The position numbers were made by a program, and so were the translations under genes. From Acidobacteriota bacterium (GTDB lineage: Bacteria; Acidobacteriota; Vicinamibacteria; Vicinamibacterales; UBA8438), in assembly GCA_003533545.1 (NCBI GenBank), contig DQEK01000021.1, forward strand, positions 1,686-17,939: a stretch of DNA of 16,254 bases, given 5' to 3'. Shown here in pieces: positions 1 to 7,867 of this stretch. Position 1 is the stretch's first letter. Each line of letters opens with the position of its first letter. The notes under the pieces are model-generated. The model made no database searches. It was given only the letters and a program-made list of their open reading frames with translations, and was not told the origin of the DNA.

Positions 1-339
1 ACCAGAAACGCATCGCTGCAGGCTAGTCAGCAGCAGCTCCAGCAGAACAGCAACGTTGCGAGCCCTGAGTCCCAGTTGCTATTGCAACGTGAGATCGAAC
101 GGATGACGATCGATATTCAACGGATGACACAAGACGCCGAGGCTGACATCGCGCAGTTGCAGCAGACGTTGCAAATCGAGTTTAACGAGAGGCTCTTTCC
201 GGCCCTTGAGCAAGTCGGCGCTTCAAAAGGACTTCAATTTATTTTTAACGTCGGCGAAGGCGGTCTAGTTTGGGCCAACCCGGCCTTGGACGTGACCGCC
301 GACGTTATTGAGGCCCTTGATGCTGGTCAGGTCCCGTAA
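1..339 (+). CDS. OmpH/Skp-family periplasmic chaperone, 5'-truncated
   Basis: The frame is open from base 1 and ends at TAA 337-339, giving 113 C-terminal residues; the true start lies upstream of the window. The first 70 or so residues are Gln/Glu/Arg-rich and predicted coiled coil (repeats such as QQQLQQ, REIERM, QTLQIE), as in the tentacle helices of Skp. The end matches the family's C-terminal body: a hydrophobic strand (LQFIFNVGEGGLVWANPALD) followed by DVTADVIEALD, the usual 'D-x-T-x-x-V-I-x-x-L-D' tail. OmpH/Skp holds unfolded outer-membrane proteins in the periplasm for delivery to BamA, and its gene commonly sits between bamA and lipid A genes, which fits the next ORF. The signal peptide cannot be checked. 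An internal TTG at 76 is in frame but is not the likely start. Confidence 0.85.
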   Translation, partial: TRNASLQASQQQLQQNSNVASPESQLLLQREIERMTIDIQRMTQDAEADIAQLQQTLQIEFNERLFPALEQVGASKGLQFIFNVGEGGLVWANPALDVTADVIEALDAGQVP

Positions 340-447
340 CGAGTAACGCCTGCTGCCGGTCTCTTCCGGGGGGCGTACGGTAGACGTGCCGACCGGGACC
401 CGATAGACTGAGGCGCCTGAGGCGATTCGCCGGCGGCCCCGTCCTGG

Positions 448-1734
448 GTGGTCGCGGTGCGGGTGCCGTGCGCGAACGACGTGTTCCTCGATATCCCAGA
501 CTTGCTCGATAGGCTCTGCTACCGCTATCCGTTTCCGCTCGTCGACGGGGTGCTTGAACTCGATCCGGGCGTTCGTATTCTGGCGGTCAAGAACGTCACG
601 GTCAGCGAAGAGGTTTTCCAAGGACATTTTCCTGGGACGCCGCTCATGCCTGGCGTCCTTATGGTCGAGGCTCTGGTGCAAGCCGCTAGCATTCTGGTGC
701 TGGGACATGACCGGGAGTCGACAGCGATACGCGCGGTACTCCGAGGGGTTAATAACGCCAGGTTTCGCCGCATGGTCCTACCCGGCGACCAGCTTCAGCT
801 AGAAGTGACAATTCGGCGACGTCGACGCCGGCTTGCCGTGGCAGCGGCCGTGGCTCGGGTTGAGGACCAGATTGTCGCTGAGGCTGAACTGCTCATCGGC
901 CTGGCTTACGACGAGGCGAGAATCGATTCGAGTGCGCACGTGGCGCCAAGCGCAGAAGTTGGTGCTGGAAGTGTTGTCGGCCCCAACGCCGTGATCGGAC
1001 CTGACGTCCGGATTGGCAAGGGTTGCCGTATTGGTGCATCTGCGGTCATTGACGGCTGGACGGAGATTGGCGATGAGAATCAGGTGTTTCCATTCGCCTC
1101 GATTGGTCTGATTCCTCAGGACATGAAATTTCACGGCGAACGAACGACGCTGGTCATTGGTCGTCGGAACACCTTTCGAGAATTCGTCACGATCCACCGC
1201 GGGACAGAAGGAGGCGGTGGCGTCACTCGTATCGGTGACGACAATCTGTTCATGGCCTACGCCCACGTGGCGCATGACTGCCGCGTCGGCGACAAGACCA
1301 TCGTGAGCCATGGCGCGACCTTGGGCGGTCACGTTTCGGTCGAGGATCTTGCGATCATCGGCGCTTGGTCCGCCGTGCACCAGTTCTGTCGCGTTGGCCG
1401 CCAGGCCTTCATTGGCGGCGCTTCGGTCGTGACGCTTGACGCCTTACCGTTTGTTCGCACGGTTGGTAACCGCGCTCGCGTCTATGACCTCAACGTCATC
1501 GGGTTGCAACGCCAAGGAATGCAGCCAGGAACGATCTCAGAACTCGATCGAGCATTCAGATACTTGTTGCAGTCAAAATTGAATACCACCCAGGCTCTGG
1601 AGAGGATTGAGCAGGACGAGATACTGCAGTGTGAGGAAGTTGTGTATTTGGTCGAATTCATCCGGTCCTCCCAGCGAGGTGTCAACCTTCGCCGTCCACC
1701 CAAGCGGATGGAAGCAGCGGTCGCTGACGAATAG
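448..1734 (+). CDS. fabZ/lpxA: FabZ-LpxA fusion: 3-hydroxyacyl-ACP dehydratase + UDP-GlcNAc O-acyltransferase
   Basis: One uninterrupted 428-residue ORF holds two full enzymes. Residues ~14-152 are a FabZ hotdog domain: RYPFPLVDGV near 26-35, GHFPGTPLMPGVLMVEA at 59-75 with the catalytic His60 and Glu74, and PGDQLQLEV at 112-120. Residues ~160-428 are LpxA: left-handed beta-helix hexapeptides (IGPDVRIGKG), AHVAHDC with the catalytic His276 (His125 in E. coli), VHQFC at 310-314, GLQRQG at 352-357 and an alpha-helical C-terminus. With the same offset, the E. coli acyl-length ruler Gly173 falls on Gly324, so a long hydroxyacyl chain is plausible. FabZ dehydrates 3-hydroxyacyl-ACP for elongation; LpxA transfers the same acyl group to UDP-GlcNAc, the first step of lipid A. 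The linker is only about 8 residues. No clear Shine-Dalgarno marks the start; GTG 448 gives the longest form, and GTG 481 would begin like typical FabZ. Confidence 0.92.
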   Translation: MVAVRVPCANDVFLDIPDLLDRLCYRYPFPLVDGVLELDPGVRILAVKNVTVSEEVFQGHFPGTPLMPGVLMVEALVQAASILVLGHDRESTAIRAVLRGVNNARFRRMVLPGDQLQLEVTIRRRRRRLAVAAAVARVEDQIVAEAELLIGLAYDEARIDSSAHVAPSAEVGAGSVVGPNAVIGPDVRIGKGCRIGASAVIDGWTEIGDENQVFPFASIGLIPQDMKFHGERTTLVIGRRNTFREFVTIHRGTEGGGGVTRIGDDNLFMAYAHVAHDCRVGDKTIVSHGATLGGHVSVEDLAIIGAWSAVHQFCRVGRQAFIGGASVVTLDALPFVRTVGNRARVYDLNVIGLQRQGMQPGTISELDRAFRYLLQSKLNTTQALERIEQDEILQCEEVVYLVEFIRSSQRGVNLRRPPKRMEAAVADE

Positions 1735-1788
1735 CGTAGTACCTGTGCTGGTGACGCGTTAGAAACATGCCAACCACACGGTTTTCAG

Positions 1789-2736
1789 ATGCCAGCAATT
1801 GGTAGCGGTCGACCCAGGGTCGCGGTGGTGGGGGTCGGCCATTTTGGTCGACATCACGCCCGGATTCTCTCTGGGCTCCCTGAGGTCCATCTTGAAGCGG
1901 TGGTGGACATTGACGTTGCGCGGGCTGAGAGCGTTGCGTCAGAGACCGGCACGTCGCCAGAAACAGATGTCACTGCGCTTGACGGTCGTGTCGATGCGGT
2001 GACCCTGGCTGTGCCGACGGCGTCTCACCACGCTGTAGCCGTACCGTTACTCAAACGCGGGGTGTCGGTGTTGGTTGAGAAACCGATGGCCAGGTCTGTG
2101 GCAGAGGCAGACGAAATGATCGCCGCGGCTCAGGCCAGCGGCGCTGTGCTTGCCATTGGGCATACCGAACGCCACAATCCGGCGGTGACGGTGGCGCTGC
2201 CACTGGTGCGGTCACCTCGATTCATTGAGGTTCATCGCATTGGCGCCTTTCCCGGACGCAGCCTTGATATCGACGTCATCTTTGATGTCATGATTCATGA
2301 CCTTGACATTCTACTGACGGTGGTTGGTGCAGAGGTGACGTCGGTTGAGGCGGTGGGTGTACCGGTGTTGACGGACCGAGTTGACATCGCCAACGCGAGA
2401 CTCAGATTCGAGTCCGGGTGCGTTGCGAACCTCACGGCGAGTCGGATTAGCCGCGAGCGAATTCGGAAGCTACGTTTTTTTCAACAGGACGCCTACATCT
2501 CGGTCGACTGTGCCGAGCAGGAGGTGGAGAGGTGGCAAGTGGCACGCTCCAAAGGGACGACTCCCGTGATCGACGGTGGGAAACTCAACGTGCCGCGCGG
2601 CGAGCCCTTGGAACGAGAGCTAGATGATTTTATGACCTCGGTGTTGGCTGCATCGTCGCCTGTGGTTGGCGGGGTCGCTGGGCGGGATGCACTGGCGCTC
2701 GCCCATCGCGTAGCCCAAGCCATGGGGACGCCATGA
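1789..2736 (+). CDS. Gfo/Idh/MocA-family NAD(P)-dependent oxidoreductase
   Basis: A 315-residue protein starting at ATG 1789. Residues 10-45 are a Rossmann N-terminus, VAVVGVGHFGRHHA, with GxGxxG at 15-20; EKPM at 97-100 is the family's nucleotide/substrate-site EKP motif; DVMIHDLDI at 167-174 supplies the conserved His/Asp of the C-terminal alpha/beta domain. The family oxidises or reduces sugar and sugar-nucleotide hydroxyls. Its place directly after lpxA recalls GnnA, which oxidises the 3-OH of UDP-GlcNAc before GnnB transaminates it to give 3-amino lipid A precursors, but no GnnB-like aminotransferase is in the window, so that role is only a hypothesis. The 54-nt gap from lpxA holds nothing recognisable. 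The stop overlaps the next gene's start in an ATGA at 2733-2736, implying one transcript with the menaquinone genes. Substrate is unassigned. Confidence 0.88.
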   Translation: MPAIGSGRPRVAVVGVGHFGRHHARILSGLPEVHLEAVVDIDVARAESVASETGTSPETDVTALDGRVDAVTLAVPTASHHAVAVPLLKRGVSVLVEKPMARSVAEADEMIAAAQASGAVLAIGHTERHNPAVTVALPLVRSPRFIEVHRIGAFPGRSLDIDVIFDVMIHDLDILLTVVGAEVTSVEAVGVPVLTDRVDIANARLRFESGCVANLTASRISRERIRKLRFFQQDAYISVDCAEQEVERWQVARSKGTTPVIDGGKLNVPRGEPLERELDDFMTSVLAASSPVVGGVAGRDALALAHRVAQAMGTP

Positions 2737-3629
2737 GTGAAGACGTGGCTGGGGTCTCGCAGAAAATTTTGACGGGGATTCGACTTAACGACGAAGAGTG
2801 GGCTGAACTGCTAACAACGCGAGATCTGATCTCGCTAGGAATGGCGGCCGACGCGGCGCGACGTCGTCGTCACGGGGATCGGACGACGTTTGTCCAGATC
2901 GTGGAAGTCCCGGTGGTTACGAACGCCACTCTCGGATCCTTGCCTGAGCAGGCCCGTGAAATCAGGTTGACTGGGCGCCCGGAGACTACGGCGATGGCGA
3001 TCGAGCGGGTGGAGGCCCTGGTGAGTGTCGGCGGGGGACTACCGGTCACGGGCTTTAATCTGACCGATCTGTTCGAATTGAGCGGACGGGATTCTGGCCG
3101 ACTTGTGCAGGTGCTTGTTTCGTTGCGTGAGGCGGGCTTGGGCCTGGTTGGTGAGGTGTGGGCCGAGGGCCCGTTGCCTGCTGAGACTGCGTTCACGGTG
3201 TTACGAGAAGGAGGCATGTCTGCGGCGCGATTGACATTGGGAGAATCAACTGGTGACGAGGCACTCTCGCTTATCCGTCGTATCGCGTCATGGAGCGATG
3301 CCGGTTCAGTGTGTCGGTGCTTAGCACCGTTGCCGCGGTCATTGGCCTCACCGCCGACGACCGGATACGGGGACCTGCGTCAGGTTGCACTGGCTCGACT
3401 CCTGGTTGACAATATCGAGTCGATTCAGGTCGACTGGTCGAGTTACGGGCCGAAACTGGCTCAGGTGGCCCTGACGTTTGGGGCCGACGATGTGGATGCG
3501 GTTGCGTCCGTGGGGCATGACGAGCGTGGGTGGCGCCGCTCGCCCGGAGAGGAGATTCGGCGCAACATTACCGCTGCCGGTTTTACACCGATGCTGCGAG
3601 ATGGTTGTTTCAAGGCGGTCAAGTCATGA
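2733..3629 (+). CDS. MqnE-like protein lacking radical-SAM cysteines (putative degenerate aminofutalosine synthase)
   Basis: A 298-residue protein between ATGA overlaps with both neighbours. The N-terminus (KILTGIRLNDEEWAELL at 11-27, LISLGMAADAARRR at 32-45, HGDRTTF at 47-53) resembles the start of MqnE/MqnC radical-SAM enzymes, and the C-terminus is MqnE-like: DLRQVALARLLVDN at 214-227, YGPKLAQVALTFGADDVDAV at 238-257, AAGFTPMLRDG at 281-291. Where MqnE and MqnC read T-N-x-C-x3-C-x2-C, this protein reads TNAT at 63-66 and then LGSLPEQA, so all three cluster ligands appear lost (T66, L70, Q73 by eye). Its only cysteines are 194, 196 and 292. It is also about 70 residues shorter than MqnE. 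It probably cannot bind a SAM-activating [4Fe-4S] cluster. It could be a structural partner of MqnC/MqnA, a non-radical enzyme or a relic; the frame is intact, which argues against recent decay. Homology is firm, function unknown. Confidence 0.75.
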   Translation: MSEDVAGVSQKILTGIRLNDEEWAELLTTRDLISLGMAADAARRRRHGDRTTFVQIVEVPVVTNATLGSLPEQAREIRLTGRPETTAMAIERVEALVSVGGGLPVTGFNLTDLFELSGRDSGRLVQVLVSLREAGLGLVGEVWAEGPLPAETAFTVLREGGMSAARLTLGESTGDEALSLIRRIASWSDAGSVCRCLAPLPRSLASPPTTGYGDLRQVALARLLVDNIESIQVDWSSYGPKLAQVALTFGADDVDAVASVGHDERGWRRSPGEEIRRNITAAGFTPMLRDGCFKAVKS

Positions 3630-4432
3630 GCGCGATCCGTGTCAGTGCAGTTGAGTACCTGAATGCCAGACCTCTGGTGCATGGTTTAGAGGCTCGGTCT
3701 GACCTCTTCGATCTGCAATTCGATGTCCCTTCGCGCTGTTCGGCTCAGTTGCACGAGGGGGCGGTTGATCTTGGGTTGATTCCTAGCATCGAATACCTGC
3801 AGGGAAGGGATTACCGGATCGTGCCTGATGTGGCCGTCGCCTCCGAGGGAAATGTGGCTTCGGTGGCGTTGTTTACCACTCGACCTGCGACGTCATTGCG
3901 ATCGATTGCTGTTGACAGCAGTTCACGCACCGCGAGCACATTGCTCCGAATTTTGTGCAGCGAATGGTGGGACATCGATCCGAAGATGGTCAAACTCCGT
4001 CCGGATTTGCCCGTCATGCTCAAGCGATGCGATGCCGCATTGGTGATCGGTGATCCCGCTTTGTTCCTGGACTACGAGAGCCAGGGACTCGACAAGGTCG
4101 ACCTTGGGGACGAATGGACGGCGATGACTTCGCTTCCTTTCGTGTGGGCGATGTGGGTGGGGCGTGCCCAGGCGTTGGAGCCTGAGCACGTGGCGGCGTT
4201 GCAGGCCGCTCGTGTGAGCGGAGCCGAGGCAATCGATGAAATCGTTAACGCCAATTGTGCCGACGATGAAGAGCAACGTGAGGTTGGGCGTCGGTATTTC
4301 CGAGAGCATGTCTCGTTCGACCTCGACGAGCGTGCCCTGGCCGGGTTAAAAAAATTCTACGCATATGCCCGCGACCTCCAGTTGGTTCGGACCCCCACTG
4401 AACTCCGTTTCTTCGATTCATCGTCCGTATGA
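3626..4432 (+). CDS. mqnA: MqnA, chorismate dehydratase (futalosine menaquinone pathway)
   Basis: MqnA removes water from chorismate to give 3-[(1-carboxyvinyl)oxy]benzoate, the first step of the futalosine pathway in the cytoplasm. The 268-residue product has the periplasmic-binding-protein-like fold signatures of the family: SAVEYLNARPLVHGL at 7-21, DVPSRCSAQL at 33-42, GAVDLGLIPSIEYL at 45-58, an IVPDVAVASEG strand at 65-75, DSSSRTASTLLRILC at 97-111, and a later VIGDPALF. The start is ATG 3626, overlapping the previous stop as ATGA; the frame is open back to 3530 but that extension lies inside the upstream gene. The stop likewise overlaps the mqnC start at 4429. The related MqnD (dihydroxynaphthoate synthase) shares this fold, but the VPSR and GLIPSIEYL signatures and the place next to mqnC favour MqnA. 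Confidence 0.9.
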   Translation: MSAIRVSAVEYLNARPLVHGLEARSDLFDLQFDVPSRCSAQLHEGAVDLGLIPSIEYLQGRDYRIVPDVAVASEGNVASVALFTTRPATSLRSIAVDSSSRTASTLLRILCSEWWDIDPKMVKLRPDLPVMLKRCDAALVIGDPALFLDYESQGLDKVDLGDEWTAMTSLPFVWAMWVGRAQALEPEHVAALQAARVSGAEAIDEIVNANCADDEEQREVGRRYFREHVSFDLDERALAGLKKFYAYARDLQLVRTPTELRFFDSSSV

Positions 4433-5634
4433 GCCTCGAGTCTATCGTTGCCAAGGTTGAGTCCGCCGGCCGGATCGATCGCGACGAAGCGCTGGCGCTG
4501 TACTCTGACGCACCGACCAACCTGCTCGGGCATCTAGCCGAGGTGGTGCGTGCCAGGAAGCACCCGAGCGCCATCGTTACCTATATCATCGACCGCAACG
4601 TCAATTACACGAACGTCTGTGTCGCACGGTGCGCATTCTGCGCGTTTTATCGGCCAGTGGGTTCGAACGAAGGGTACGTTCTTGGATTTGACGAACTCTT
4701 TAAGAAGATTGACGAGACGTTGGCAGTGGGCGGTGTACAGATTTTGTTGCAGGGCGGTCACAATCCAGATCTTCCTCTTGAGTGGTACGAGGATCTCTTT
4801 TGTGCCATCAAGGATAGATACCCGGATTTTAGGTTGCACGCGCTGTCGCCGCCAGAGCTGTTGCATCTGTCCCGTCTGTCCCAGCGACCGGTTCCGGTGG
4901 TCATTGAGCGTCTCGTCCAGGCTGGCCTCGACAGTGTTCCTGGTGGGGGAGCCGAGATTCTCGTGGACCGAGTGCGGCGGCTGCTGAATTGCGAGAGCAA
5001 GGCTACGTCAGACGAGTGGCTGTCGGTTATGCGCGTGGTACACGAGGTCGGCATGCGCTCGACGGCAACGATGATGTACGGCAGCGTCGAAACTGTGCAG
5101 GAGCGGGTTGAGCACTTGTACCGGCTTAGAGAGCTGCAGGACGACACTGGAGGGTTTACCGCGTTTATTGCTTGGAGCTACCAGCCATCGAATACCGAAT
5201 TGGGCGGACCTGAGGCCACCAGTGTGGAATATCTTCGGACACTGGCGTTGTCACGGATCGTCCTGGACAACTTCGACAACCTTCAGGCATCGTGGGTGAC
5301 CCAGGGGGGTAAGGTCGGACAGCTTAGCCTGGCGTTCGGCGCGAACGACATGGGCAGTGTCATGATTGAAGAGAACGTGGTGCGTGCTGCGGGGGCGGCC
5401 TACTGCATGGACGAGGTTGAGATCGTGCGAAACGTAGAGGATGCGGGCTTTATACCCAAGCGTCGTAACATGGTGTATGACATCCTCGGCGACCCACTGT
5501 GCCGAGATAGTGCCGTTCCTCGGCGCACTAAGCTTGCGGTGGCCAGGGCACCTGGCGACACCAGCATTCCGGCCGAACTGTCTGGGTATCCAGCTCGCAC
5601 GCGGACGGGCAAGGCGGAGCGAGCGGTTGAGTAG
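4429..5634 (+). CDS. mqnC: MqnC, cyclic dehypoxanthinylfutalosine synthase (radical SAM)
   Basis: MqnC uses a 5'-deoxyadenosyl radical to cyclise dehypoxanthine futalosine. The 401-residue protein carries the intact radical-SAM motif TNVCVARCAFCAF with Cys64, Cys68 and Cys71, then GGVQILLQGGHNPDLPLEWY (the MqnC-type counterpart of MqnE's VGGLHP), HALSPPEL, GLDSVPGGGAEIL and, near the C-terminus, ASWVTQGGKVGQLSLAFGAND, which is typical of MqnC rather than MqnE. The start is ATG 4429, in an ATGA overlap with mqnA. About 40 residues after the conserved YDILGDPL end form a basic, Pro/Arg/Ala-rich tail that is longer than expected for the family and probably disordered. It follows a cysteine-less MqnE-like protein and MqnA, so only one of the two radical-SAM steps of the pathway is visibly catered for here. 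Confidence 0.93.
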   Translation: MSLESIVAKVESAGRIDRDEALALYSDAPTNLLGHLAEVVRARKHPSAIVTYIIDRNVNYTNVCVARCAFCAFYRPVGSNEGYVLGFDELFKKIDETLAVGGVQILLQGGHNPDLPLEWYEDLFCAIKDRYPDFRLHALSPPELLHLSRLSQRPVPVVIERLVQAGLDSVPGGGAEILVDRVRRLLNCESKATSDEWLSVMRVVHEVGMRSTATMMYGSVETVQERVEHLYRLRELQDDTGGFTAFIAWSYQPSNTELGGPEATSVEYLRTLALSRIVLDNFDNLQASWVTQGGKVGQLSLAFGANDMGSVMIEENVVRAAGAAYCMDEVEIVRNVEDAGFIPKRRNMVYDILGDPLCRDSAVPRRTKLAVARAPGDTSIPAELSGYPARTRTGKAERAVE

Positions 5635-5767
5635 CGGTGGTGCCCTGACTAACGGCGCTCGCGGGTGCACCCATGGCTGCGTACGGTGGTCCGATTGAGA
5701 GCTGCGACCCTTCCGTAGGGGGGAGAGTAGACGGGGTGAATTTGACCGATAGCCGCGTCGTCTCGAT

Positions 5768-6997
5768 ATGATTCGATACCTCGCCGACTGGGTGTTGCCA
5801 GTTGTCGAGCCGCCGGTGCAGAACGGGTGGGTCGATGTAGAAGAGGGGCGCGTGGTTGCTGTGGGGTCGCGCGCTAGTGATGGGTTTCCGGCGGGACCTT
5901 ATGTCGATCTGGGTTCCACGGCAATCCTACCAGCGCTGGTCAATGCGCACACCCATCTTGAGCTTTCAGGATTACGGAATACGGTCCCACCGGCTGGGTC
6001 GATGCCGGAGTGGGTGTCCCGGTTGCTCGTACGACGTGCGGAGTTTGACGAACCAGACTTGGGGGCGATCAGGGAGGCGCTGGAGGAGGGAAAATCATCC
6101 GGAACCGGACTCTTCGGTGATATCAGCAACACTTTGGCTACCGTGCCGGTGCTGGAAGCAGCTAGCACCGCGGCCTGCGTATTTCATGAGGTTCTCTCGT
6201 TTTCTGATACCGACGCAATTGGCGTAGTGGAACAGGCACTTGGCCACGTCAGTGCCGCCGGACCAACGACCCACGTGCGGTTAGGACTGGCTGCACACGC
6301 TCCCTATTCGGTGGGGCCGGAAGTTTTCGACCAGTTGGATATTGCCATCCGCGGGGCATTCGAAACGCCCCGTTGCGTCCACTTGGCGGAGTCGCCCGAG
6401 GAGCTTGAGTTCCTGCTGTCTGGTCGTGGCCCCTGGCGTACACTACTTGAGCGGCTTGGTCACTGGAACCCGAATTGGAAACCACCAGGCTGCGGACCGG
6501 TCGAGTATCTCGACCGGATGGGGTGGCTTGGGCCGAATGTCATTGTCGTCCACGGTGTGCAGCTTACCGACGCCGAGCTAACCCGCCTGGCTGCAACTGG
6601 CACAACACTGGTGACGTGTCCCAGAAGTAACGTATGGACCGGCGTGGGCGAGCCCCCGATAGGCCGTTTCATCCGGTCTGGTGTCCGGTTGGCGGTGGGG
6701 ACCGATAGCTTGGCGAGTGCGCCGGACCTTAACCTATTCGCTGAGCTCGCGCTAATGCGGCGTTGTGGCCCAGACGTTCCTGCGCGGCATTTGATTGCGT
6801 GCGCTACGACGGCAGGGGCGGCTGCATTGGGTTTTGCCGACCGGTTCGGTCGCATCGAACCTGGTGCACCAGCGGCGCTGATTGGTGTTAGTGTCCCGGC
6901 GGGTGTCAGCGATGTGGAAGAATACTTAGTTGGCGGCATTGAACCGGGTCAGGTGCGTTGGCTTGACCAACATGCCCCTCGGATGCCGGTCGATTGA
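5768..6997 (+). CDS. mqnX: Amidohydrolase, probable aminodeoxyfutalosine deaminase (MqnX-type)
   Basis: A 409-residue member of the TRZ/ATZ amidohydrolase superfamily. Metal and catalytic residues are in place: NAHTHLELSG with His61 and His63, CVHLAES with His205, VVHGVQLTD with His262, and GTDSLAS with Asp313; AHAPYSV at 176-182 is also typical. In futalosine-pathway organisms lacking the direct hydrolase route, MqnX deaminates aminodeoxyfutalosine to futalosine. The position right after mqnC and before ubiA supports that over a guanine or cytosine deaminase, although the fold alone does not settle the substrate. The start ATG 5768 has no clear Shine-Dalgarno. The 133 nt separating it from mqnC contain no recognisable gene or clear terminator. 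Confidence 0.83.
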   Translation: MIRYLADWVLPVVEPPVQNGWVDVEEGRVVAVGSRASDGFPAGPYVDLGSTAILPALVNAHTHLELSGLRNTVPPAGSMPEWVSRLLVRRAEFDEPDLGAIREALEEGKSSGTGLFGDISNTLATVPVLEAASTAACVFHEVLSFSDTDAIGVVEQALGHVSAAGPTTHVRLGLAAHAPYSVGPEVFDQLDIAIRGAFETPRCVHLAESPEELEFLLSGRGPWRTLLERLGHWNPNWKPPGCGPVEYLDRMGWLGPNVIVVHGVQLTDAELTRLAATGTTLVTCPRSNVWTGVGEPPIGRFIRSGVRLAVGTDSLASAPDLNLFAELALMRRCGPDVPARHLIACATTAGAAALGFADRFGRIEPGAPAALIGVSVPAGVSDVEEYLVGGIEPGQVRWLDQHAPRMPVD

Positions 6998-7012
6998 CAC
7001 GGACTCCTGCCC

Positions 7013-7867
7013 ATGTTGCGTCTGCTGCGCACTTACGCGTCCTTCGTGCGGTTCGGGCATTCGGTCTTCGCGCTGCCGTTCGCCCTGGTCGGGGTCCTGT
7101 TGGCCGCCCAGGAGACGTTCGTTGCACCGGCGCGGATAGGGTGGATCGTGGCGGCGATGGTGACAGCGCGGACCGCAGCGATGGGTTTTAACCGGATCGC
7201 TGATGCGCGATTCGACGCGTTGAATCTGCGTACGGCGAATCGGGAACTGCCGCGAGGAGAGTTGTCCTTGGGCGACGCGGTCTGGTTGGTGTCGGTGGCG
7301 TCGCTGGCCTTTGTCCTGATTACCACCCAACTCGGCTGGGTCTGTGTGTTGCTCTCTCCGGTGGCGCTGGCGATCGTATTCTGGTACTCGCTAGCTAAGC
7401 GGTTTACGACTTACAGCCAGCTGTTTCTTGGACTCGCCCTTGCGGTCGCGCCGGTCGGCGGTTGGTTGGCGGCTGGTGGCGGTCGTGGCTGGGAGCCTTG
7501 GTTGCTGGCTCTTGGTACCGGAACGTGGGTGGCCGGATTCGATATCTTCTATGCCTGTCAGGACGTTGAGTTCGATCGCGAGCAGGGACTGCGCTCGATT
7601 CCCGCCCGGTTCGGGGTCCGGCGTTCGTTGTCGATCGCGCGGTGGTTGCATCTCATAACTGTCGTGGCGCTGGCTGGGGTGGCACTTGTGACGTCGCTTG
7701 GGTTCTGGTACTTGGCCGGAGTAGGCGGCGTGGCTCTGCTCTTGGCGTACGAGCAGAGCTTGGTTCGAGTGGATGACTTGTCACGGATAAAACAGGCATT
7801 CGACCTGAACGGGTATGTAGGGTTCTTCTATCTGGCGTCTACGAGCGCAGCGATCTATGTCGGGTGA
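7013..7867 (+). CDS. ubiA: UbiA-family prenyltransferase (menaquinone side-chain attachment, MqnP-like)
   Basis: An integral inner-membrane protein of 284 residues with about eight or nine hydrophobic segments. The two Mg-diphosphate motifs of the UbiA superfamily are visible: N60-x3-D64-x3-D68 followed by NLRTANRELPRG, and Asp184/Asp188 in CQDVEFDREQGLRSIPARFG. These enzymes join a polyprenyl diphosphate to an aromatic ring. The company of mqn genes, ubiX and menG indicates the naphthoate ring of the futalosine pathway as the acceptor (the role called MqnP), rather than 4-hydroxybenzoate for ubiquinone; this is inferred from context. It begins 15 nt after the amidohydrolase stop and its end overlaps the ubiX ORF by 11 nt, so it is likely co-transcribed on both sides. 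Confidence 0.87.
   Translation: MLRLLRTYASFVRFGHSVFALPFALVGVLLAAQETFVAPARIGWIVAAMVTARTAAMGFNRIADARFDALNLRTANRELPRGELSLGDAVWLVSVASLAFVLITTQLGWVCVLLSPVALAIVFWYSLAKRFTTYSQLFLGLALAVAPVGGWLAAGGGRGWEPWLLALGTGTWVAGFDIFYACQDVEFDREQGLRSIPARFGVRRSLSIARWLHLITVVALAGVALVTSLGFWYLAGVGGVALLLAYEQSLVRVDDLSRIKQAFDLNGYVGFFYLASTSAAIYVG

Noticed and set aside
2733..3629. The MqnE-like ORF as a frameshifted pseudogene
   Set aside because: The frame is open end to end with precise overlaps at both ends, and homologous blocks at both termini lie in the same frame, so a simple frameshift does not explain the missing cysteines.
5742..5772. TTGACC ... TATGAT as a promoter for the mqnX-like gene
   Set aside because: The spacer would be 19 nt and the -10 would overlap the start codon at 5768, so the transcript would begin inside the gene.
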